A stretch of DNA of 64,000 nucleotides, taken from assembly GCA_013396995.1 (NCBI GenBank), contig VWZP01006135.1, forward strand, positions 424,747 to 488,746, in the 5' to 3' direction. Position 1 is the first letter of the stretch. Each line of letters opens with the position of its first letter. Shown here one piece after another: positions 24,389 to 36,136 of this stretch. The notes beneath the pieces were generated by a model. It was not told where the DNA came from. It saw only the letters and a program-made list of their open reading frames with translations, and did not search any database. This DNA comes from Dicaeum eximium. Its lineage: Eukaryota > Chordata > Aves > Passeriformes > Dicaeidae. The translations under genes were made by a program, and so were the position numbers.

Positions 24389-26139
24389 TGAAATATTGTA
24401 CAGCTGTGCTGGGGGGTTCCCAGTGGAGAAATCCATGGGGGTGTGGGGGGGGTTAATGTCACATCTTTCCTCTATTGCCCTTGTAACAGGAGCAAGAAGA
24501 AAGAGGCAAGTGAGATATCAGCTGTTTTCACAGCTACAGTCAAAGGAGTTGTGAAGAGCCTGCACGGCAGCGTCAGCACCACCTCAAAGTGGGTGTGCTG
24601 GGCCAGCAAATGGTTCACTGGAACAACTGCAGAGAGAGAGAAAATGATCTGTGTAAAGTTTGTGTTTTATGGCACAGAGTTCATTTTTATCTCAAGACAA
24701 ATACCACTGAGTTATTCTGCAGAGATGTACCCCTTTACAAGTAATGGGGCTTCTAAGTAGCAGTGACAGGCAGGCAGAGGAAACACTGTGTGGGTGATGC
24801 AAGTACCTGAAAGGAGCATGAGGGAAGTGAAGGCTTAAGGTGAAATGAATGTATCTTGCTCTTTCCAGGTGTAATAAAGAATAATAAAGGGTTTTACAAG
24901 CAATTGAAAATAGACTAAACACTTTCAAAAGGCATCATCTTCTCCCTCCTTTCCCTCCTTAGCAACAGGTGGAGAGTGATCCTGCAAGAAGCACTTGCTG
25001 CTCACACGCTTTCAGCAACCCCTGGGGTCATGGATAACTGGCTTAAATTCCAGCAGGATGCTGGAATTTATGTTCAATGGCTATGCAGACACATCTGGCC
25101 TGGGCTTAGGGGACCACAAAGATGGCTTGAAGCTTCCTTAACGTCGTAACCCCTCTCCAAGTTAAATACGTCCCATAGCTGTTACTGAAGGTTGTGGTTG
25201 TTATCTTCTCATATATTTTTTCTGCCTTTAGGGTTTGTTGTGTAGTTTCATAAACTGAAATAGGTGAAGCAGGAGCTGTTGGAAGGAGACATTTTCTCAT
25301 TTTTGCTGACTTTCCACTAATCTCTCAGTGGCAAGGTTTAAGAATCTTTTCCAAAGTGGTAGATAAGGCTCTATCTAGTAATGGAAAAACCTCATTCCCA
25401 TGTTCCAGTGGTTTAAGTGTTGACCCCTTCCAGACGTGTATTTTGGCTTCTCTCTGCTGCAGCAAGAAAACAAGGAGACGAAGGAGGTAGGACTGGCTGT
25501 CTCCTCCTGCTTTGGGGTTCTTTGTGTATACATTTGGATATTTCAGTGGGTTGCTCCAATATAAATGTTTAAAGAAAAACAACAGAAACCCCCAGCTGAA
25601 GTGGAGAGCAGCTCCAGAGCCACTTCAGAGAACATCTGTGGCAGGACAGCTCTTGAATGCAAAGGAGGAGGGTAGAGCATGTTACCAAGAGATGGGAGAT
25701 AATTGCTAGGCAAAATCAGAACCCAGCCTGGCACTCCCACCCTGGTCTCCAGACAGCAGGAAAACAGGCTTGGTGTCAGACTGCAGGGGGTTGGGAGGAA
25801 AGCCACCAAACCTCCCTCCTTCCTCCCTGCTCCTCAAAATGCCAGAGTGGTTTTCCCACTGTCCTGAGCCCCTGCACCTGTGCACTCATGTGGGGAGTTC
25901 CTTGGAGCACATCATGGGGGGAACGGAGCCCATGCAGGGCAGGAGCACCACGGACTCAGCAGCAGCATCTCCCCAGGATTAAAAGTGTCTGAACTATTGC
26001 AAACGTTGTGGGCAAGAGCTGCTTCCCAAAGCTGCTTCCCAAAGAAAAATGAGAAACAGTCCTGTAATCCCTGTACACAAACACTGGAGCAGATATTGCC
26101 AATGATTAGTAAAGGATGGTCACGTAACTTTATTTATTT
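24389..26139. other. Single-copy non-coding stretch
   Basis: No gene I can defend. G runs occur at 24411-24416, 24437-24441 and 24445-24452. An acceptor-like pyrimidine tract with CAG lies near 24490, before a frame of about 105 codons (24443-24760) that has no recognisable domain. A hairpin is at 25044-25070. A 13-bp direct repeat (GCTGCTTCCCAAA) lies near 26020-26046. Confidence 0.5.
25044..25070. repeat. Perfect inverted repeat (hairpin)
   Basis: Arms TAAATTCCAGC and GCTGGAATTTA are perfect 11-bp complements around the 5-nt loop AGGAT. No gene or terminator context; function unknown. Confidence 0.8.
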
Positions 26140-26185
26140 TAAATGGTCTGGGAGGTCTTTTCCAACCATAAGGATTCTATGATTT
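26140..26185 (+). mobile_element. Very short CR1 LINE 3' terminus
   Basis: AATGGTCTGGGAGGTCTTTTCC and ATTCTATGATTT at the end are the last 46 bp of a CR1 sense strand; most of the element is missing through 5' truncation. Confidence 0.75.
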
Positions 26186-26631
26186 ACTACTTACAGCCAA
26201 AGAAACTTCCTGCTTTCCTAGCTCAAGAGGCCTCAGCACAGGGGTTTAGGGATCCAGGGCAAGGAAAAATGGATATTTCTGGTTTTGTTTTTCTTCTCAT
26301 TGACCTGCTATGACTTCAGTCTCTGAAGTAAAAGAAACACTTGTGCTCTGAAGACATCTTTTGTTTTTGTTTTCTTTTTGAAGGAAAAGTACTTTATTCT
26401 CTGAGGTTACCTGAGTGTAGATAAAATTATCTTCAGAAAATTTACTGCAGCTGTCCCAGCTATGGATCTGTCTGGTGTGCTAGATGGATTCTTGAAGACA
26501 TGTTATGTACATATTTTTTTTTTTAAATAAGCAGGTTTAATTCTCTTTCCTCTCCCCTTTCTATTAGGCCAATTGTGAACTTCCGAACTGGAAAAACCAC
26601 ATTTTTTTCCTGCTGGAACCCCCTGATCTCA
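26186..26631. other. Single-copy non-coding stretch
   Basis: Nothing recognised; T-rich at 26511-26524. Confidence 0.6.
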
Positions 26632-27670
26632 TCCGTTGTGTTGATTTGGCAGAGCCTGGTTTTCGGTAGTGGGGGGCAGGCACAGGGGTGGCTCCTGTGA
26701 GAAGCTTCTAGAAGCTTCCACCATGTCCAACTGAGAAGTCTGATGGCTCTGGAGATGGACATGCTGCTGGCCTAGTTAGAGAGGTTGGTAACCTCTCTGT
26801 GATGACATATTTGGGAAGAAAATCAAAACAGCACATGCACAGGGTTTTTTTTTCCCAGGGCTGGTGAAGCACCAGCACTGGGGGCCATCCCCAGCACGGC
26901 GTGTGGCAATGCACTACGGCCAACGCCATCTCGGTGCGGCCTGCAGCGAGCCGTGCCTGCCTGGCCACCCTGAGCCAGCCGTGCTGTAGCAGAAGGGCAG
27001 GGGCGATGGNNNNNNNNNNNNNNNNNNNNNNNNNNNNNNNNNNNNNNNNNNNNNNNNNNNNNNNNNNNNNNNNNNNNNNNNNNNNNNNNNNNNNNNNNNN
27101 NNNNNNNNNGGTGGGTGTTAGAGGAAGCTGTAGCCTGGTGACAGACCCTACTGGAGAAAGAGGGGGCCCCTGCTCCCAGAGACAGAGAGAGGGCCCTTGC
27201 TCCCAAACTAGAGCAGCCTATCCTAACAGACTGCACCCCGTGGACAAATGGCCCACACCACAACAGTTTTGGGACGATTGTTTGCCCATGGGAGGGACCC
27301 CATGGCACAGCAGAAAAAAGACTCCTCTCCCTGAGCGAACAGAAGATCTCGAATGATGAACTGACTAAAACCCCCATGCCCTGTCTCTCTGCTCTGTCGG
27401 TGGGAAAGAGGGAAGGGCTGGGGAAAAACAGATGTTTTAAAGGCTGATTTTATTTCTCCTTATCCTCCTCTGAATCTGTTAATAATACATTTATGCTACA
27501 CCTTTAGATTTGAGCCTGTTTTGCCCTTGAAGTTTGTTTCTCCCAATCCTTAACTCATGACCCCATTGTTAATTTTTTCCCTCTCCTCTGCCCAGCTGTA
27601 GTGGAGAAGGGTGAATCAATTACTTTCATGGATACGTGGTGTTTGGCCAGTATCAAACCATGACATCCAT
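26632..27670 (+). mobile_element. Solo LTR of an endogenous retrovirus, with target-site duplication
   Basis: The LTR proper spans 26637-27665, starting TGTGTTGATTTGG and ending AACCATGACA, i.e. TG...CA. It is flanked by TCCGT (26632-26636) and TCCAT (27666-27670), a 5-bp duplication with one mismatch of the CpG-decay kind. It aligns in order with the minus-strand LTR at 60.46-62.60 kb: the 5' end (AGCCTGGTTTT), GGACATGCTGCTGG, CTCTGTGATGACA, AGCCAGCC, CCATGGGAGGGAC, AACTGACT, GTGGGAAAGA, CTGTTAATAA, GAGCCTGTTTTGC and TTTGGCCA. There is no internal retroviral coding region, so it is a solo LTR. The 100-N gap replaces part of it. A 5-bp duplication fits ERV1 or ERVL better than ERVK, but the class is inferred. 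Confidence 0.85.
27010..27109. other. Assembly gap of 100 N
   Basis: Exactly 100 N, the conventional placeholder for an unknown length. It sits inside the LTR at 26.6-27.7 kb, next to a GC-rich CpG-containing segment. By alignment to the other LTR the missing part corresponds to about 61490-61985, roughly 0.5 kb. Confidence 0.97.
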
Positions 27671-30600
27671 GCTTGCTGTTATTTGTCTAGTTTATGTGCT
27701 GAATAGACTTCACAGATTAGAGCTTGGCAGAAGAGAGATGTGGCTCAGCAAACTTGAAAAAAAGGCTTTTTTGAGTCAAAATTACATCTTCATTGATTTT
27801 TGTTGAAATGAAAACATTAAAAAGTGATTTTGACTCAACTTCTTACGACATGAAAATGTATTATTGAATCTTGAAATCACTGATACCTTTGGAAAACCTT
27901 TTGACTTTAACCAGTTTTTAAAGATTTTGCTGTGTTTAAAGTGAAAATTTTCAGTTAAAATTCCCCAGATGGCTTCTAACTCCTTTCCCCCACCAAGCAG
28001 AAATAATCAGCACATAAAACCAAAAGGTTTCCCCTCAGTGATAAGTCAGTGCCCACCTGACCTCTGTTCCAGGCTTGGAAGGAAAGGATTCACCATTTTC
28101 AGTGCCTGCTGGGGCTGGCAATGACTGCAGAGCCTGTTATTCACTGGGTTTAGCATTCAACATCACCCTGAAGAGCAAAACACGTTGCCCAATGCCTCGG
28201 AAGAGATCCCTGCGGTGAAGAGATGACTCCATCAGCTGAGCTCTCTTCCTTTGTCCACTTATTTTCCGACTGGATTCATCATTCCGGTGTCAAAGCACCC
28301 CTTCAGTCACGGAGCCCTGGAGCTTGGGATGTGTCACAGACATTTGCTGGTGCAGATGCTGCCTTGGGTTTCTCCTCCTCACTCACTGCCCTGCTCCTCC
28401 TCCAGCGTGTTCTTCAGCATGGGGTGAGTGCATGTAGCCCCTTAACAGTGAAAAAAAATGAATCACGACCTATTGTAGTTTTTGTTTTACTCATTTTGTT
28501 ATTTTTCCAGGTTACTGATTCATTCAAATTTCTGAGCAAATTTCCGTGGTAAGATCTAAGGTGTCAAAATATCTCCCCCAATGCTTGATTATCTTGGCTG
28601 CTGTAATTTCCTTTTTGAGGTGTTTTGACTGGAAACAATGATGATGGTGGACTCAAAACTAATGACTCACTTTCAGAGAATGGGGACTTATTTGAATTCT
28701 TGGAATTAGCTGGGGAATATGCAAAGTACCTCTCCACATTTTCACAAGGGTTCAGTGTGAGCAAGCCAGGTGGTGACCACGGATAGGTTTTAAGAGGATG
28801 CCTTTGTACTCATTCATTTGAGAGGAGCAGTGTATCCAGGGACAGAAGGGGAGAGAAGTGTGGCCTTTACTTTGGTAGTGATTAATAAAATGGATTGAGT
28901 TAATGAGATCATTAGTGTTTATGTATGGACCATGCAGCCCAGCTTGTTTGTCCTACTGTGGCACAGCAGGTAATTTGTTCACTGCTCAGTAACAGTTCTA
29001 GTAAATGTTTGGCTGTTGCTCATTCTGCTTTATAAATCACCTGGCAAGTGATGTGATTAAAAAAAATAATATTTGTAAATATGTGGTAGCAGAAGGGTAA
29101 CTGAGGGAGAGGCAGAGGGAAATCTCTCATGAAATGTTAAATACATTAATGTTTTAATACTTTCATGATCAGCTAATTGCCTCAAAAGGTGTTTCACACT
29201 TCTTCTTAATTGTACAGGGATATCTTTGCTTTCTGGTTGTCTCTTGTGGCCCAATACCTTTCTGGCTTTTCAATGTAAAGCTCAGTGACAGATCGAGGTC
29301 CTTTAGAAGATCTGTGTCCAACTTCAGTCTTGGCATTAAGCACAGGTCAGTGACCTACACCTTAAAAAAACTGAATTTATCCTTAAAACTTAGGTTATCT
29401 TTCTTTTGATTTTGGACAGCACAGCTGTGGCCAGGAGGGTCACAGACATAATGAAGGTTCTTTTGCAGCATCATGTTCTTCACCTGAAACCCGACCTCAG
29501 TCACTCTTTCAGGAACAACATCAGCAAAAGAAAAGATAATTTCAGAGTTCTGGGCTCCCTTTTGTCACCCACTGCCTATTCTGTATTGATGCATTTTAGG
29601 CATTTTGAGTGTAACCAGTTTGAAAAAATTAATGCTAATTTGACAGACTGCTTCCAAACAAATAATTAACTGCCCAAACTAACCTCTGACTACCCTTCAT
29701 CAAAGGCAATACATCTGAAACCAAACAAAATGCTAATTCTCCATTGCTGCTCGGGTGCCTGTGCCTGACTCAGAAAACATGACACAGGTGTAGCAGTGAC
29801 CCTCTTCCAGTTTCCAGTTTTCTGTTCTGAGGCTGGAAAATCCCCAAATTACGTGACCTGTCACTTTGCCTCAGTGTCAGGATGTGGGTGATGCGTAAAT
29901 GTCCTGCTGCCCCTTCCTGCCTGCAGAGAACCTGCTGGGGGCATCTCCAGGGATCTCCTGCAGGTAACAAGCTCTGCATGGGCTCTCCAGATCACATTGT
30001 CCCCCTGGCATTTTGCCCAAGGTGCTTAATCCAGTGGGAAGCGTTCCTGCACTGAGTGGGCCATGCCTGGAAATGCCTGTGCTGGTGGAGTGGGTCCTAC
30101 TTGCATGAGAAACCTGGATTTAATCACAGTTTTCCACAGTGTGTCTCAAATTCCTTACAACAGAATAAGGGTTGAATAGTCTGGAACGTCAGCCAAAGGG
30201 CTGGTTGCTATTATGACAATAAGATGAAGATTAATTTGATTCTCCCAATAATTTCAGTCTGCATCAGATTTCGTGTGTTGAGATTCTTCTGATCTCTGCT
30301 CAACTTTGCAGAAGGGAACTTGTAAAAGAGACTTCTTTCTCGTTGTCAGATTTGTTCTCAGCTCGTCAGCCAGTGTAACAAATTTAGCTTTAATTGTTCC
30401 TAAAATCCCAACACAGCCTTGGTAACTGGTGAATTTTCTAGGTGTCTGCACAGAAGCTTTGAACAACACCCACAGAAAGGAAAGTTCCTGTTCTGACTAA
30501 CCTATTGCAGTTGAGGAGTAATAAAGATGAATAATCCAATATTCTAGGAACCTGCACGAATTTACTTGATTTTGAACAATCCTTCTAATTTTAATCCTTG

Positions 30601-33600
30601 TTTAAAGCAGAACACACCCTGCCAAACTGTGCTCTGGTGAGGGTTTTATTTTTCCTTTCCCTTACCCTGTGATTGAATTGTTCCATAATTGCAGCCATTT
30701 GAATCTGAAGCTCAAATTAGAAGGACTTGAAAGAGAGAATGCAGGAGAAGACATGAATACAGCATGTGAGGAATTCAGTGTTCCTCTCTGTGAGCTAGAA
30801 GGGTTTATACTTTGATCTCTTCCCTGAAATGTAGCAAATCCCATTTTAGTATGAGACCAAATAACTCCTTTTCTTTTTTTCCTTCAGTGAGGAAAAGTTG
30901 CAAAGTGCATTTATGCTGCTCTGGCTGCAGACTTGCTGCCCCAAATATTTTAATGTCTTGCTATAAATATTTAATATTGTGGTCACAATTTCTTTTCAGG
31001 TGTTAAGAGAGCCACTGTCCTGTGTTTACTGCTTTTTGGAGTGGGTATTTATTTATTTTCTAGGTGTTTGAGACACCTGTACGTGGCACATCCCTCTTGG
31101 AAAGCAGCAGATCTGCCACATCCTAGAGGTCTGATGACCTGTAGATACCAATTCTCCTGAGCAAGGACCTCCTCCCGTCATAATCCAGATGTAATTAATC
31201 CTGTCTCAGTTTCCTGGCAATGCAACTTAAAATGAACCTGGCTGCTCTGTATTCCAGCAGTCCTTGCTCCAGGACTTCTTTCCATCCTTACAGCCCCTGT
31301 AAAGACCTTCCAGCCCAGAAGCAGTTGCTGCTGAGGCCACTTGAGCATCTTTACTTTGCCTGGAGACACCATGGAGACAACAACATCCCACCTGTTTTGA
31401 TAATTTCCCATTTGTTTCGATAATCTCCTGATAAAATTCCAGAAGAAGATTATTCATGTGCTCGCTAGGACATGAGGAAATTGGTTTTGAAGGAAGTCTA
31501 GAGAGCAATGAAATGATTTTCCTCTCGAGGTCCTGCAGCTGCTTAGGTTCAGTGTGAGCCCTTTCATGCCACGTGTCCTTCGTTTGGAAAGAGAGAACTG
31601 GAATCTAATTTTGATTCACCTGCTGCTGATCCAGTTGTGGCTGCCTTAAATATTTTTAATATTAGGTTTTTGTCTTTTTAAAATGAGTTTCTCCATCCTT
31701 GTAGGGTATCTGTGTAGGGTATCAATAACATCTTGAGCATTTACTAAGTGGAACTTTCAAATTCGCTTCTTTAGTAGCACAATTCTTGTCTTCTTCATTA
31801 AGACAGACGGAATTTTGTTGGAAATATGCACTTGAAGGCTGGGTGGTTATTAGTGCTTCACTATTAGGCTGAGTCTGGAAGGTTTTAATGGAGGAAATTA
31901 AGAATCAACTTCCTTTAGTAATAGTTGTTCTAAAATTGTCTGAAGGACTCTTGATGTGATTCATGATGACATTTCTTAGCACAATCTGCTGAAAGAGACC
32001 TTTGATTTCATAGTTTCACTCAGAAAGAGAAGAGAACGCTATTTAACTGTGCTAATTGAAAATCTTTCCTCTTGAATCAAGCATCTGGCAAATGTTCCCT
32101 GGTGGGATCCCACTGGGCTGAGTATGTGTGAATTCACACCCTGAGAATGCATCCACGCAGGGTAGACTGTGCTCGTCACTCAGCAGAAACTGATATTATC
32201 TCTTCATTTTCATCTTGTGTGCTGCATTTGGTTGCTTAAGTATTTTGGATGGACTCACACTGACCTTATTCATCAGAGGAGGTTAATCCTGACCAAGTGC
32301 TGGGGTCATGCTGGGGTCATGCTGGTTCTGCTCAGGGATGAGAAAAACTCATTTTTCACTGAGGGAGAGGGAGCATTATGATCAAATTTACAGATTTCTT
32401 CTATCACAGTTTATTCAGTTTGCCACATGTTCAGAGCAAAGCCCATTTTTCTCTGTTCAGCTTATTAAAAAGAAAGTTCATTGTGAAATTCAGTTCCTGA
32501 TCTCAGGCCAAGTTTTTTTTTGTGGAGTAATGAAGATACAACTTGTCTGTTCAATCTATGGCAATCCTTTTCCTACCTTCAGCTTAAAAACTGATTTAAA
32601 ATTACGCTTTTCTAGCCATGATTCTTCGTAAACCAACAGCTGTTCCCTGTGCTCTGCGAAACTCCCAGAGAACTTATCTTCTTCATGTCTTGTTTGCAGG
32701 AAGGGAAGTCTAAACACCAAAACAATCCAAAACTGCCTTGGAGGGACTCTGTGAAAGGAGAAAATATGGAAAAATACTTTGTCCATGTCTATGAGATTTG
32801 ACAATGAACTTTTGTGCCTCAAACACAGACAATAGTATAATTGCTGACTACATATATTCTTTTTTTAATACCTTATTGGCTAGTCATTTTGTGTTAAAAT
32901 GAACTTTAAATTTCGTTATTTATTTAAAATAAAGAAAATTACATTATTTACTTAGTTTATTTAGTTTATGTTGCTTACTTTTGGGGTAGGATCTCTCATA
33001 CAAAGTTATGGTTTTGGAATATCAGCTCTAACTCCCATTCAAAGTAATTTTTACCTGATGTGAGAAGTTTTATATTTGATGACTTTATCTTTTCATTTGT
33101 GCAGAGTTACATTCCTGGTGTGCATTCCCAGCTACTGTTGGCAGCTGGAAACAGGTTCTTCTTTTTTAACAATATATTGCTGTATTAAATCCAAATTGGC
33201 TGGAAATCTCTTGAAAAGGAAAAGTAAACTAAAGCCATTACTGAGAAAGGCTGTCATTTTTAGAAGAATTCCAAGAGAAATAAAACAACAAACTGAATAT
33301 GCAATTGTATAATTGCCACACAGAAAAGAAATGGAAAAGGAAAAAAAGAAACTCTTCAGAAACAGGAAAAAATGTAGACGCTTTAAGAAAAAGTATTTGT
33401 GTGAGCACCTTAATTCTCCACTAATAAAACAACTCTGCTTAGCTTTGAAGTTTGGAGATGGTTGGAAGACCTAAACGTAGAAAGAAGAATCAAAAGCTGC
33501 AATGATGGATCTTGAACAGTGGTGTTCTTGTGCTAACTCAACATCTAAAAATTATAATGTTAATAAAGAGCTTGACTGCTCAAATTCCAGGGATTTTAAT

Positions 33601-36096
33601 TACAAATCTATTTTTATTGGCTTCTTGCCTGTGAACAGGAGGGGGTTGGAGCAAAGGAATTTTGTGTGCTGAATAAAATTCTGGAGCTGTTTATTCTTCA
33701 GAGGTAATATTGCCCCAAAGGTTTTTTGTGGCTATTTTTAGGTGCTTGCAGTTCATTTTGGGAGACAGACACTGCATTACAAAAGCAGTATTAATAGAGA
33801 TATTTCTTCATTTCTTAGTTCGTGTGTGGTTTAAGCTGACACTAATTATAACAATTTTATGAGGGTTTTTTTTTCTCATCAAAAAGAAGTAATTGTTCAG
33901 GGGGAGATTAAATCTTGGGCAGGTCCTTTTGCAAAGGAGAAGTTGCTTTCAGGGCTTTCCCCTGAAGAACTTTGAAGTTCCATTGGGGTGAACTGCTGCT
34001 TTGGAAATGCAACACTAAAGTGGAAGGAATTAAGTCAGTAAGTTGAGGGCAAAATTGCTACTTTCAGGTGGATGTTTAGAGGATAAATATAATGTAAGGC
34101 CTTCCACAGGGAACATTTATTTCAATGGACTTTTACAGCTTCTACTTAGTTATCTTAATTCTTCTGCTTTGTCACCTTTGGACTTCAGGAAAATCTTAAA
34201 ATGCTTCTTGTGCTTCTGTTCCCTGGTCTCCAACTTTATAAAACAGGAGTAAAATATATGCTCATGAGAAATTTTGAATTTTCAGTTGTAAAAGGTGTTG
34301 GGGTGCACCTTTTTTCAAAAGTTTCTTTTCCATACATTCATTATAGTTTCTGTTTCACCTCAAAAAAAAAAAAAAATCCAAACAAGCAAGCAACACTTGA
34401 AGTTAACTCAGTGTTACATTTGGCTTCTTATAAAAACCTCCACTAAAGCTGCTTCCTGATTTCATCAGCTGAAGAGCTAGAGAGAACTTTTCTGTGTGTT
34501 TTCCCCTAATTTCCTGCTCAGCCTGGTGCCCTTCTCCTTCCTGTGTATTTCTCTGGGTCCACTCCCCCTCATCTGTGTTCCTTTTGCATCTAAATTCTGG
34601 AGATTTATAATTTGGGACAGATATTGGCTCGGGAGCATCTTTGGCCACAAACACCCATCCAAAAGGCCTCCTTTCCTCTCTGTTCTCCTCCAAACCACGC
34701 CACAATCCTCATTATTTTATTTGATGGCAACATTTTGCTCAGTTTGGGGAATTATGGAGACTGTTGCAGAGCTGACCATATGTTCCTTTCTAATGAGTTA
34801 TTCCATTCTCAGAATTAATTTCTCATATTCATTCATATCTCAGTCTTTCATGCCAGCTCTTATATGTCTCTTAAGTCACCTCTCCCACACCAACTGATGG
34901 GGCTGGTAGTTCATTGCATTTCACCAAACCCAAATATTTGCCTGGGTATTAATTACAGCCCAAATCAGTACCCAAATAAAGGCCCAAGATATTTTACAGT
35001 GAAATAAGGACCTAGAAGAAACTGCCACTCCTGTGGGATAATTTATCCCTCCAGAAAGGCTGCAGTATGGGGAGAATCCCTGGGCACAGCCATGGTGCTA
35101 ATTAGCAATTTGGTTCTGATCTGAGAGTGGGAACACCCAGGTTTTGTTCTCTCAGGCTTGTCAGTTGTGTTGTTTTTCAGATGCAGGATGTGATTGAGCC
35201 TTTATAAATAAAAGGTCATAAAAATACAGCAGGGAGGCTTCCTTGTGCCCAATCTCTTGCAAATTCTTGCATGTGAAAAATTTCTTCTTTCATCTAAGGA
35301 TACAATGAACATTTTTTGAGTTTTCCTGTGTTCAAACCTGTAGGTTTGAATGTCAAATTCTGTGTCCAAAGCATGTGCTCTAGATTTTGAGTCATTCCTG
35401 CTTTTAATGTGGTGCTGTCTGTGCTGGGAGAGGATTAAAGAAAAGCTGGGTGAGTGGTCCTTTGGTTACAGTCCTTGCATTTACAATTTATACAGAAAGT
35501 ATAAGTTCTTGCTTCTCAGAATGCTTGATTATTGAAGCATTTTGGAACAGCTCCTACAGCAAACTTGGAACAGTCTGCCAGGAGAATACCTGGAAGCCAG
35601 CTGGTACTAGGAGCAATAACTCTGTGGGGAAGCTATTTTGACCAGAAATACTAACTTAGAATGGTTAGGGGTTTTTTTTTGTCTCCAAGATTCACACATT
35701 TCGTTAAAAAAGACTGCTTTTGATGAGTTGCTTTTCTGCTGGGAAATTTTAAATACATCCCAGTTATTTACATGTGCAGATTAATGAATTTTTGTTGGAC
35801 ATTCAAATTGTAGGAATATTTTGGCTGAAGGATAGCAGAGGTGTCAGAGGCTGTAGGAGGTGTTCTCTTCACTGACCTAAATAAGTGTGATAAACAGCAG
35901 CAACCTAAGGCTGGGCTGCCTGTGTTCCAGCACCCCAAATTTATCGAATCTCAGTTAATATCTCTTTGATCTTCTGTGCTCTTTCAAAAATGCCATTGAC
36001 AGCAGTTGGTTAAGGGAGGGGAAAGTTGTAAAAAATTTTCCTTCAGCTGCATTTTCCATGTCTGGGGAGTGAATTTGGTGGTGGTTTTTTGGTGTT

Positions 36097-36098
<2 letters not shown>
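27671..36098. other. Single-copy non-coding stretch without recognised transposons
   Basis: No gene, CR1, LTR or RNA recognised in 8.4 kb. AT-rich overall, with many short A or T runs, such as an A run near 34362-34375. Open frames reach 133 codons (34496-34897, plus) but show no domain. A small direct repeat TGCTGGGGTCA occurs twice at about 32298-32319. Confidence 0.5.

Positions 36099-36136
<38 letters not shown>
36099..36136. repeat. Poly-T tract of 38 bp
   Basis: 38 consecutive T residues, then a pyrimidine-rich CTTTCTTCTTTTCC tail. I see no CR1 or processed-transcript body attached to it on either side. It could be the reverse complement of a poly-A tail whose source I cannot recognise. 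Confidence 0.95.

Noticed and set aside
24411..24452. Possible G-quadruplex from three G runs
   Set aside because: The first loop is 20 nt and the fourth run exists only by splitting the last eight G, so stability is doubtful.
24443..24760. Possible exon after an acceptor-like pyrimidine tract ending in CAG
   Set aside because: No matching donor with a plausible coding phase, no recognisable domain, and the frame continues well beyond any likely exon end.
26823..27377. Minus-strand and plus-strand open frames of 184 and 151 codons spanning 26.8-27.4 kb
   Set aside because: They run through the 100-N gap as unknown residues and lie inside a retroviral LTR. The frame is only open because the gap has no stops.
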